Below, piece after piece: positions 51,940 through 62,902 of a stretch of 64,000 nt of DNA (positions within the stretch are counted from its first letter, which is position 1; each line of letters opens with the position of its first letter). A model generated the notes under the pieces. It worked only from the letters and a program-made list of their open reading frames with translations. It made no database searches and was not told the DNA's origin. This DNA comes from Siphonodentalium dalli (Eukaryota > Mollusca > Scaphopoda > Gadilida > Siphonodentaliidae), in NCBI GenBank assembly GCA_032622095.1, contig CP136066.1:54714609-54778608 (forward strand), read 5' to 3'. The position numbers and the translations under genes were made by a program.

Positions 51940-51957
51940 AAATACCGCCCAGCACTA
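51940..51957 (-). repeat. hAT terminal inverted repeat, right
   Basis: Reads AAATACCGCCCAGCACTA on the plus strand, the reverse complement of the left end. Inside it are further CCGCGGTATT palindromic motifs. Confidence 0.92.
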
Positions 51958-53199
51958 AGTTTATGTATCTATTTTCAAGATCTTTTGACAAAGAAAAGCT
52001 TCCAAGTCAGTTCCACTATTTGGTCAGTTCTGGTGTGATATGAAAACTAGCACTAGCCAGTAGTGGTGTTGGACTGGGAACCAGTCATCTTATGGTTGAG
52101 TCAAAAGTTGATGTATATATTGGTTTATCTACTTTCAAGATCTTTTGACAGAGAAAAGCTTCCTAGTCAGTCCCACTATTTGGTCAGTTCTAGTGTGACA
52201 TGAAAACTAGCACTAGTCAGTAGTGGTACTGGACTGGGAACCAGTCATCCTATGGTTGAGTTAAAAGTTGATGTATACATTGGTTTATCGATTTTCAATA
52301 TCTTTTGACAAAGAAAAGCTTCCAAGTCAGTTCCACTATTTGGTCAGTTCTGGTGTGATATGAAAACTAGCACTAGCCAGTAGTGGTGTTGGACTGGGAA
52401 CCAGTCATCTTATGGTTGAGTCAAAAGTTGATGTATATATTGGTTTATCTACTTTCAAGATCTTTTGACAGAGAAAAGCTTCCTAGTCAGTCCCACTATT
52501 TGGTCAGTTCTAGTGTGACATGAAAACTAGCACTAGTCAGTAGTGGTACTGGACTGGGAACCAGTCATCCTATGGTTGAGTTAAAAGTTGATGTATACAT
52601 TGGTTTATCGATTTTCAAGATCTTTTGACAAAGAAAAGCTTCCAAGTCAGTTCCACTATTTGGTCAGTTCTGGTGTGATATGAAAACTAGCACTAGCCAG
52701 TAGTGGTGTTGGACTGGGAACCAGTCATCTTATGGTTGAGTCAAAAGTTTATGTATCTATTTTCAAGATCTTTTGACAAAGAAAAGCTTCCAAGTCAGTT
52801 CCACTATTTGGTCAGTTCTGGTGTGATATGAAAACTAGCACTAGCCAGTAGTGGTGTTGGACTGGGAACAAGTCATCTTATGGTTGAGTCAAAAGTTGAT
52901 GTATATATTGGTTTAGCAATTTTCAAGTTCTTTTGACAGAAAAGCTTCCCAGTCAGTCCCACTATTTGGTCAGTTCTGGTGTGACATAAAAACTAGCACT
53001 AGTCAGTAGTGGTACTGGACTGGGAACCAGTCATCCTATGGTTGAGTCAAAAGTTGATGTATATATTGGTTTATCGATTTTCAAGTTCTTTTGACAGAGA
53101 AACGCTTCCTAGTCAGTGCCACTATTTGGTCAGATCTGGTGTGAAATGAAAACTAGCACTAGTCAGTATTGGTACTGGACTGGGAACCAGTCATCTTAT
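51958..53199 (+). repeat. HindIII satellite array, about 8 monomers
   Basis: Begins with the right target duplication AGTTTATG and finishes the interrupted 148-bp monomer. Two ~320-bp dimers (CTAGTGTGACATG then CTGGTGTGATATG) follow. It ends with the HindIII-less AAACGCTTCC monomer before the spacer. Confidence 0.95.
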
Positions 53200-53975
53200 A
53201 GTTTAGTTATCAGTCGACGTTTATATATGTTTGCCATTTTTTTAAGTTCTTTCAATAGAAAATATTATAACACCACTGGCTAGTGCTAGTCAAAACATTC
53301 TAATTTCTGGGATGCCTCAAAGAAAATAACACCTTTGTTCTTATTAACAACAACAGTATTAAAAATATATATAAAAGTCAGGAATGGACAAGATAAACTG
53401 TCAAATCTACATGATGAGCTGATACATGGCATTAACAGCTTAAGATGCTAATGTGTTTTGTCACATTGATTAGGTACTGTTTTGACAAGTCAACAACCAC
53501 TGACATCAAAGCTGGAGCATTATGTGTCATTAGATAGTCTATTGTTTGTCACAAAGTGAGAACTTTTCACATCATTAGCAAGTTTGAAGTGAGGGTTTAA
53601 ATATTCTGCAGAAACTAAATTTTCAGCATAACATCAACTGTAGTGGGCAGGAAAGCAGCTAGGATTTAATATTATAACAACTTGGGTTTTTTTTCAACAT
53701 TGGATTATTTTAGGCATCCAAGCTTAAGGTAAGGTATATTAATTTTTTTATAATCTTAGATTTGTGTTTAAAATCAATCACAACACATTTTTTTTTTCGA
53801 TTGTAAAATTTATGGATTTACATTTAATATCATTCATCCAAAAGTAACTTTTAAAATTAAACAAATGTCCTAAAAAAAAGTAAAATTTTACAAAAATATT
53901 AAATTGAAATGTTTTGACATTCAAATTTGAGTTTAAATAGAAACATTCAGTTGAAATTGTTCTGACATTCAAATT
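53200..53975 (+). repeat. Spacer copy 12 (medium class, 776 bp)
   Basis: As copies 9 and 11, with one base change in the decayed satellite edge (TTTTTTTAAG) and one extra T in the pyrimidine tract. Confidence 0.94.
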
Positions 53976-56900
53976 GGTTGAGTTAAAACTTAAAAGTTGA
54001 TATATATATATTGGTTAATCGATTTTAAAGTTATTTTGACAGAGAAAAGCTTCCTAGTCAGTCCCACTATTTGGTCAGTTCAGGTGTGAAATGAAAAATA
54101 GCACTGAGTTAAAAGTTGATGTATATATTGGTTAATCGATTTTGAAGTTATTTTGACTGAGAAAAGCTTCCTAGTCAGTTGCACTATTTGGTCAGTTCTG
54201 GTGCAACATGAAACTAGCACTAGTCAGTAGTGGTACTGGACTGGGAACCAGTCATCTTATGGTTGAGTTAAAAGTTGATGTATACATTGGTTAATCGATT
54301 TTCAAGTTATTTTGACAGAGAAAAGCTTCCTAGTCAGTCCCACTATTTGGTCAGTTCTAGTGTGACATGAAAACTAGCACTAGTCAGTAGTGGCACTGGA
54401 CTGGGAACCAGTCATCCTATGGTTGAATCAAAAGTTGATGTATATAATGGTTTATCTATTTTCAAGATCTTTTGACAGAGAAAAGCTTCCTAGTCAGTCC
54501 CACAATTTGGTCAGTTCTATTGTGGCATGAAAACTAGCACTAGTCAGTAGTGGTACTGGACTGGGAACCAGTCATCCTATGGTTGAGTTAAAAGTTGATG
54601 TATACATTGGTTTATCGATTTTCAAGATCTTTTGACAAGGAAAAGCTTCCAAGTCAGTTCCACTATTTGGTCAGTTCTGGTGTGATATGAAAACTAGCAC
54701 TAGCCAGTAGTGGTGTTGGACTGGGAACCAGTCATCTTATGGTTGAGTCAAAAGTTGATGTATATATTGGTTTATCAATGTTCAAGTTATTTTGACAGAG
54801 AAAAGCTTCCTAGTCAGTCCCACTAATTGGTCAGTTCTAGTGTGACATGAAAACTAGCACTAGCCAGTAGTGGTACTGGACTGGGAACCAGTCATCTTAT
54901 GGTTGAGTTAAAAGTATGTCGTATATATTGGTTTATCAATTTTCAAGTTCTTTTGACAGAAAAGCTTCCCAGTCAGTCCCACTATTCGGTCAATTCTGGT
55001 GACATAAAAACTAGCACTAGTCTGTAGTGGTACTGGACTGGGAACCAGTCATCCTATGGTTGAGTCAAAAGTTGATGTAAACATTGGTTTATCGATTTTC
55101 AAGATCTTTTGACAGAGAAAAGCTTCCTAGTCAGTTCCACTATTTGGTCAGTTCTGGTGTGATATGAAAACTAGCACTAGCCAGTAGTGGTGTTGGACTG
55201 GGAACCAGTCATCTTATGGTTCAGTCAAAAATTGATGTATATATTGGTTTATCAATTTTCAAGATCTTTTGAAAGAGAAAAGCTTCCTAGTCAGTCCCAC
55301 TATTTGGTCAGTTCTAGTGTGACATGAAAACTAGCACTAGTCAGTAGTGGTACGGGACTGGGAACCAGTCATCTTATGGTTGAGTTAAAAGTTGATGTAT
55401 ACATTGGTTTATCGATTTTCAAGATCTTTTGACAGGGAAAAGCTTCCTAGTCAGTTCCACTATTTGGTCAGTTCTGGTGTGATATGAAAACTAGCACTAG
55501 CCAGTAGTGGTGTTGGACTGGGAACCAGTCATCTTATGGTTCAGTCAAAAGTTGATGTATATATTGGTTTATCAATTTTCAAGATCTTTTGAAAGAGAAA
55601 AGCTTCCTAGTCAGTTCCACTATTTGGTCAGTTCTGGTGTGATATGAAAACTAGCACTAGCCAGTAGTGGTGTTGGACTGGGAACCAGTCATCTTATGGT
55701 TCAGTCAAAAGTTGATGTATATATTGGTTTATAAATTTTCAAGATCTTTTGAAAGAGAAAAGCTTCCTAGTCAGTCCCACTATTTGGTCAGTTCTAGTGT
55801 GACATGAAAACTAGCACTAGTCAGTAGTGGTACAGGACTGGGAACCAGTCATCCTATGGTTGAGTCAAAAGTTGATGTATACATTGGTTTATCGATTTTC
55901 AAGATCTTTTGACAGAGAAAAGCTTCCTAGTCAGTTCCACTATTTGGTCAGTTCTGGTGTGAAATGAAAACTAGCACTAGCCAGTAGTGGTGTTGGACTG
56001 GGAACCAGTCATCCTATGGTTGAATCAAAAGTTGATGTATATAATGGTTTATCTATTTTCAAGATCTTTTGACAGAGAAAAGCTTCCTAGTCAGTCCCAC
56101 AATTTGGTCAGTTCTAGTGTGGCATGAAAACTAGCACTAGTCAGTAGTGGTACTGGACTGGGAACCAGTCATCCTATGGTTGAGTTAAAAGTTGATGTAT
56201 ACATTGGTTTATCGATTTTCAAGATCTTTTGACAAAGAAAAGCTTCCAAGTCAGTTCCACTATTTGGTCAGTTCTGGTGTGATATGAAAACTAGCACTAG
56301 CCAGTAGTGGTGTTGGACTGGGAAACAGTCATCTTATGGTTGAGTCAAAAGTTGATGTATATATTGGTTTATCAATGTTCAAGTTATTTTGACAGAGAAA
56401 AGCTTCCTAGTCAGTCCCACTAATTGGTCAGTTCTAGTGTGACATGAAAACTAGCACTAGCCAGTAGTGGTACTGGACTGGGAACCAGTCATCTTATGGT
56501 TGAGTTAAAAGTATGTCGTATATATTGGTTTATCAATTTTCAAGTTCTTTTGACAGAAAAGCTTCCCAGTCAGTCCCACTATTCGGTCAGTTCTGGTGAC
56601 ATAAAAACTAGCACTAGTCTGTAGTGGTACTGGACTGGGAACCAGTCATCCTATGGTTGAGTCAAAAGTTGATGTAAACATTGGTTTATCGATTTTCAAG
56701 ATCTTTTGACAGAGAAAAGCTTCCTAGTCAGTTCCACTATTTGGTCAGTTCTGGTGTGATATGAAAACTAGCACTAGCCAGTAGTGGTGTTGGACTGGGA
56801 ACCAGTCATCTTATGGTTCAGTCAAAAGTTGATGTATATATTGGTTTATCAATTTTCAAGATCTTTTGAAAGAGAAAAGCTTCCTAGTCAGTCCCACTAT

Positions 56901-56979
56901 TTGGTCAGTTCTAGTGTGACATGAAAACTAGCACTAGTCAGTAGTGGTACGGGACTGGGAACCAGTCATCTTATGGTTG

Positions 56980-58581
56980 AGTTAAAAGTTGATGTATACA
57001 TTGGTTTATCGATTTTCAAGATCTTTTGACAGGGAAAAGCTTCCTAGTCAGTTCCACTATTTGGTCAGTTCTGGTGTGATATGAAAACTAGCACTAGCCA
57101 GTAGTGGTGTTGGACTGGGAACCAGTCATCTTATGGTTCAGTCAAAAGTTGATGTATATATTGGTTTATCAATTTTCAAGATCTTTTGAAAGAGAAAAGC
57201 TTCCTAGTCAGTCCCACTATTTGGTCAGTTCTAGTGTGACATGAAAACTAGCACTAGTCAGTAGTGGTACTGGACTGGGAACCAGTCATCTTATGGTTGA
57301 GTTAAAAGTTGATGTATACATTGGTTTATCGATTTTCAAGATCTTTTGACATAGAAAAGCTTCCTAGTCAGTTCCACTATTTGGTCAGTTCTGGTGTGAT
57401 ATGAAAACTAGCACTAGCCAGTAGTGGTGTTGGACTGGGAACCAGTCATCTTATGGTTGAGTCAAAAGTTGATGTATATATTGGTTTATCTATTTTCAAG
57501 ATCTTTTGACAGAGAAAAGCTTCCTAGTCAGTCCCACTATTTGGTCAGTTCTAGTGTGACATGAAAACTAGCACTAGTCAGTAGTGGTTCTGGACTGGGA
57601 ACCAGTCATCTTATGGTTGAGTTAAAAGTTGATGTATACATTGGTTTATCGATTTTCAAGATCTTTTGACATAGAAAAGCTTCCTAGTCAGTTCCACTAT
57701 TTGGTCAGTTCTGGTGTGAAATGAAAACTAGCACTAGCCAGTAGTGGTGTTGGACTGGGAACCAGTCATCTTATGGTTGAGTCAAAAGTTGATGTATATA
57801 TATTGGTTTATCTACTTTCAAGATCTTTTGAAAGAGAAAAGCTTCCTAGTCAGTCCCACTATTTGGTCAGTTCTAGTGTGACATGAAAACTAGCACTAGT
57901 CAGTAGTGGTACTGGACTGGGAACCAGTCATCTTATGGTTGAGTTAAAAGTTGATGTATACATTGGTTTATCGATTTTCAAGATCTTTTGACATAGAAAA
58001 GCTTCCTAGTCAGTTCCACTATTTGGTCAGTTCTGGTGTGATATGAAAACTAGCACTAGCCAGTAGTGGTGTTGGACTGGGAACCAGTCATCTTATGGTT
58101 CAGTCAAAAGTTGATGTATATATTGGTTTATCAATTTTCAAGATCTTTTGAAAGAGAAAAGCTTCCTAGTCAGTCCCACTATTTGGTCAGTTCTAGTGTG
58201 ACATGAAAACTAGCACTAGTCAGTAGTGGTACGGGACTGGGAACCAGTCATCCTATGGTTGAGTCAAAAGTTGATGTATACATTGGTTTATCGATTTTCA
58301 AGATCTTTTGACAGAGAAAAGCTTCCTAGTCAGTTCCACTATTTGGTCAGTTCCGGTGTGAAATGAAAACTAGCACTAGCCAGTAGTGGTGTTGGACTGG
58401 GAACCAGTCATCTTATGGTTCAGTCAAAAGTTGATGTATATATTGGTTTATCAATTTTCAAGATCTTTTGAAAGAGAAAAGCTTCCTAGTCAGTCCCACT
58501 ATTTGGTCAGTTCTAGTGTGACATGAAAACTAGCACTAGTCAGTAGTGGTACGGGACTGGGAACCAGTCATCTTATGGTTG
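56980..58581 (+). repeat. 10-monomer higher-order unit, 1602 bp (first of two)
   Basis: The sequence around 57.0-58.5 kb recurs 1602 bp later. Markers are GTAGTGGTTC (57581/59183) and the aligned monomer at 58351/59953 (TTCCGG against TTCTGG). Limits are approximate. Confidence 0.75.
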
Positions 58582-60183
58582 AGTTAAAAGTTGATGTATA
58601 CATTGGTTTATCGATTTTCAAGATCTTTTGACAGGGAAAAGCTTCCTAGTCAGTTCCACTATTTGGTCAGTTCTGGTGTGATATGAAAACTAGCACTAGC
58701 CAGTAGTGGTGTTGGACTGGGAACCAGTCATCTTATGGTTCAGTCAAAAGTTGATGTATATATTGGTTTATCAATTTTCAAGATCTTTTGAAAGAGAAAA
58801 GCTTCCTAGTCAGTCCCACTATTTGGTCAGTTCTAGTGTGACATGAAAACTAGCACTAGTCAGTAGTGGTACTGGACTGGGAACCAGTCATCTTATGGTT
58901 GAGTTAAAAGTTGATGTATACATTGGTTTATCGATTTTCAAGATCTTTTGACATAGAAAAGCTTCCTAGTCAGTTCCACTATTTGGTCAGTTCTGGTGTG
59001 ATATGAAAACTAGCACTAGCCAGTAGTGGTGTTGGACTGGGAACCAGTCATCTTATGGTTGAGTCAAAAGTTGATGTATATATTGGTTTATCTATTTTCA
59101 AGATCTTTTGACAGAGAAAAGCTTCCTAGTCAGTCCCACTATTTGGTCAGTTCTAGTGTGACATGAAAACTAGCACTAGTCAGTAGTGGTTCTGGACTGG
59201 GAACCAGTCATCTTATGGTTGAGTTAAAAGTTGATGTATACATTGGTTTATCGATTTTCAAGATCTTTTGACATAGAAAAGCTTCCTAGTCAGTTCCACT
59301 ATTTGGTCAGTTCTGGTGTGAAATGAAAACTAGCACTAGCCAGTAGTGGTGTTGGACTGGGAACCAGTCATCTTATGGTTGAGTCAAAAGTTGATGTATA
59401 TATATTGGTTTATCTACTTTCAAGATCTTTTGAAAGAGAAAAGCTTCCTAGTCAGTCCCACTATTTGGTCAGTTCTAGTGTGACATGAAAACTAGCACTA
59501 GTCAGTAGTGGTACTGGACTGGGAACCAGCCATCTTATGGTTGAGTTAAAAGTTGATGTATACATTGGTTTATCGATTTTCAAGATCTTTTGACATAGAA
59601 AAGCTTCCTAGTCAGTTCCACTATTTGGTCAGTTCTGGTGTGATATGAAAACTAGCACTAGCCAGTAGTGGTGTTGGACTGGGAACCAGTCATCTTATGG
59701 TTCAGTCAAAAGTTGATGTATATATTGGTTTATCAATTTTCAAGATCTTTTGAAAGAGAAAAGCTTCCTAGTCAGTCCCACTATTTGGTCAGTTCTAGTG
59801 TGACATGAAAACTAGCACTAGTCAGTAGTGGTACGGGACTGGGAACCAGTCATCCTATGGTTGAGTCAAAAGTTGATGTATACATTGGTTTATCGATTTT
59901 CAAGATCTTTTGACAGAGAAAAGCTTCCTAGTCAGTTCCACTATTTGGTCAGTTCTGGTGTGAAATGAAAACTAGCACTAGCCAGTAGTGGTGTTGGACT
60001 GGGAACCAGTCATCTTATGGTTCAGTCAAAAGTTGATGTATATATTGGTTTATCAATTTTCAAGATCTTTTGAAAGAGAAAAGCTTCCTAGTCAGTCCCA
60101 CTATTTGGTCAGTTCTAGTGTGACATGAAAACTAGCACTAGTCAGTAGTGGTACGGGACTGGGAACCAGTCATCTTATGGTTG
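58582..60183 (+). repeat. 10-monomer higher-order unit, 1602 bp (second of two)
   Basis: Tandem copy of the preceding unit. A third, internally deleted copy follows, with the GTAGTGGTTC marker again 1292 bp on at 60475 (two monomers lost). Confidence 0.75.
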
Positions 60184-60980
60184 AGTTAAAAGTTGATGTA
60201 TACATTGGTTTATCGATTTTCAAGATCTTTTGACAGGGAAAAGCTTCCTAGTCAGTTCCACTATTTGGTCAGTTCTGGTGTGATATGAAAACTAGCACTA
60301 GCCAGTAGTGGTGTTGGACTGGGAACCAGTCATCTTATGGTTCAGTCAAAAGTTGATGTATATATTGGTTTATCTATTTTCAAGATCTTTTGACAGAGAA
60401 AAGCTTCCTAGTCAGTCCCACTATTTGGTCAGTTCTAGTGTGACATGAAAACTAGCACTAGTCAGTAGTGGTTCTGGACTGGGAACCAGTCATCTTATGG
60501 TTGAGTTAAAAGTTGATGTATACATTGGTTTATCGATTTTCAAGATCTTTTGACATAGAAAAGCTTCCTAGTCAGTTCCACTATTTGGTCAGTTCTGGTG
60601 TGAAATGAAAACTAGCACTAGCCAGTAGTGGTGTTGGACTGGGAACCAGTCATCTTATGGTTGAGTCAAAAGTTGATGTATATATATTGGTTTATCTACT
60701 TTCAAGATCTTTTGACAGAGAAAAGCTTCCTAGTCAGTCCCACTATTTGGTCAGTTCTGGTGTGACATAAAAACTAGCACTAGTCAGTAGTGGTACTGGA
60801 CTGGGAACCAGTCATCCTATGGTTGAGTCAAAAGTTGATGTATATATTGGTTTATCGATTTTCAAGTTCTTTTGACAGAGAAACTCTTCCTAGTCAGTCC
60901 CACTATTTGGTCAGATCTGGTGTGAAATGAAAACTAGCACTAGTCAGTATTGGTACTGGACTGGGAACCAGTCATCTTAT

Positions 60981-61756
60981 AGTTTAGTTATCAGTCGACG
61001 TTTATATATGTTTGCCATTTTTTAAAGTTCTTTCAATAGAAAATATTATAACACCACTGGCTAGTGCTAGTCAAAACATTCTAATTTCTGGGATGCCTCA
61101 AAGAAAATAACACCTTTGTTCTTATTAACAACAACAGTACTAAAAATATATATAAAAGTCAGGAATGGACAAGATAAACTGTCAAATCTACATGATGAGC
61201 TGATACATGGCATTAACAGCTTAAGATGCTAATGTGTTTTGTCACATTGATTAGGTATTGTTTTGACAAGTCAACAACCACTGACATCAAAGCTGGAGCA
61301 TTATGTGTCATTAGATAGTCTATTGTTTGTCACAAAGTGAGAACTTTTCACATCATTAGCAAGTTTGAAGTGAGGGTTTAAATATTCTGCAGAAACTAAA
61401 TTTTCAGCATAACATCAACTGTAGTGGGCAGGAAAGCAGCTAGGATTTAATATTATAACAACTTGGGTTTTTTTTCAACATTGGATTATTTTAGGCATCC
61501 AAGCTTAAGGTAAGGTATATTAATTTTTTTATAATCTTAGATTTGTGTTTAAAATCAATCACAACACATTTTTTTTTTCGATTGTAAAATTTATGGATTT
61601 ACATTTAATATCATTCATCCAAAAGTAACTTTTAAAATTAAACAAATGTCCTAAAAAAAAGTAAAATTTTAGAAAAATATTAAATTGAAATGTTTTGACA
61701 TTCAAATTTGAGTTTAAATAGAAACATTCAGTTGAAATTGTTCTGACATTCAAATT
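60981..61756 (+). repeat. Spacer copy 13 (medium class, 776 bp)
   Basis: Medium class with TTTTAGAAAAATATT where the others read TTTTACAAAAATATT. Its 3' flank goes straight to a full monomer (GGTGTGAAATGAAAAC) and lacks the shortened one. Confidence 0.94.
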
Positions 61757-62902
61757 GGTTGAGTTAAAACTTAAAAGTTGATATATATATATTGGTTAAT
61801 CGATTTTAAAGTTATTTTGACAGAGTAAAGCTTCCTAGTCAGTCCCACTATTTGGTCAGTTCAGGTGTGAAATGAAAACTAGCACTAGTCAGTAGTGGTG
61901 TTGGACTGGGAACCAGTCATCTTATGGTAGAGTCAAAAGTTGATGTATATATTGGTTAATTGATTTTCAAGTTATTTTGACAGAGAAAAGCTTCCTAGTC
62001 AGTCCCACTATTTGGTCAGTTCTAGTGTGACATGAAAACTAGCACTAGTCAGTAGTGGCACTGGACTGGGAACCAGTCATCCTATGGTTGAATCAAAAGT
62101 TGATGTATATAATGGTTTATCTATTTTCAAGATCTTTTGACAGAGAAAAGCTTCCTAGTCAGTCCCACAATTTGGTCAGTTCTAGTGTGGCATGAAAACT
62201 AGCACTAGTCAGTAGTGGTACTGGACTGGGAACCAGTCATCCTATGGTTGAGTTAAAAGTTGATGTATACATTGGTTTATCTATTTTCAAGATCTTTTGA
62301 CAAAGAAAAGCTTCCAAGTCAGTTCCACTATTTGGTCAGTTCTGGTGTGATATGAAAACTAGCACTAGCCAGTAGTGGTGTTGGACTGGGAACCAGTCAT
62401 CTTATGGTTGAGTCAAAAGTTGATGTATATATTGGTTTATCAATGTTCAAGTTATTTTGACAGAGAAAAGCTTCCTAGTCAGTCCCACTAATTGGTCAGT
62501 TCTAGTGTGACATGAAAACTAGCACTAGCCAGTAGTGGTACTGGACTGGGAACCAGTCATCTTATAGTTGAGTTAAAAGTATGTCGTATATATTGGTTTA
62601 TCAATTTTCAAGTTCTTTTGACAGAAAAGCTTCCCAGTCAGTCCCACTATTCGGTCAGTTCTGGTGACATAAAAACTAGCACTAGTCTGTAGTGGTACTG
62701 GACTGGGAACCAGTCATCCTATGGTTGAGTCAAAAGTTGATGTATACATTGGTTTATCGATTTTCAAGATCTTTTGACAGAGAAAAGCTTCCTAGTCAGT
62801 TCCACTATTTGGTCAGTTCTGGTGTGATATGAAAACTAGCACTAGCCAGTAGTGGTGTTGGACTGGGAACCAGTCATCTTATGGTTGAGTCAAAAGTTTA
62901 TG
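61757..62902 (+). repeat. HindIII satellite array, about 7 monomers, ending at second hAT copy
   Basis: Corresponds monomer by monomer to roughly 49.7-50.7 kb, offset about 12.19 kb. The last bases, AGTTTATG (62895-62902), are the same target duplication as at 50708. Confidence 0.94.

Larger units (their letters stand above)
50716..51957 (+). mobile_element. Non-autonomous hAT-type DNA transposon, complete
   Basis: A 1242-bp insertion in a satellite monomer. Both ends carry an 18-bp perfect terminal inverted repeat, TAGTGCTGGGCGGTATTT, whose first bases TAGTG fit the YARNG end typical of hAT elements. It is flanked by an 8-bp duplication, AGTTTATG, the hAT target-site length. Subterminal zones hold many short TACCG/CGGTA repeats and palindromes such as GGTATACC, likely transposase sites. 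Base use is richer in CpG than the satellite. The interior has only short frames (63-112 codons, non-ATG starts) unlike any transposase I know, so it would need a transposase supplied in trans. Family name not established. Confidence 0.88.
53976..60980 (+). repeat. HindIII satellite array, about 44 monomers
   Basis: The longest array right of 8 kb. Two offsets dominate: 1597 bp (CACAATTTGG at 54501 and 56098) and 1602 bp (GTAGTGGTTC at 57581 and 59183). Alternating GAAAGAG/GTACGGGAC and GACAGGG monomers make dimers. It ends with the GAAACTCTTCC, CAGATCTGG and CAGTATTGG monomers. Confidence 0.95.
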
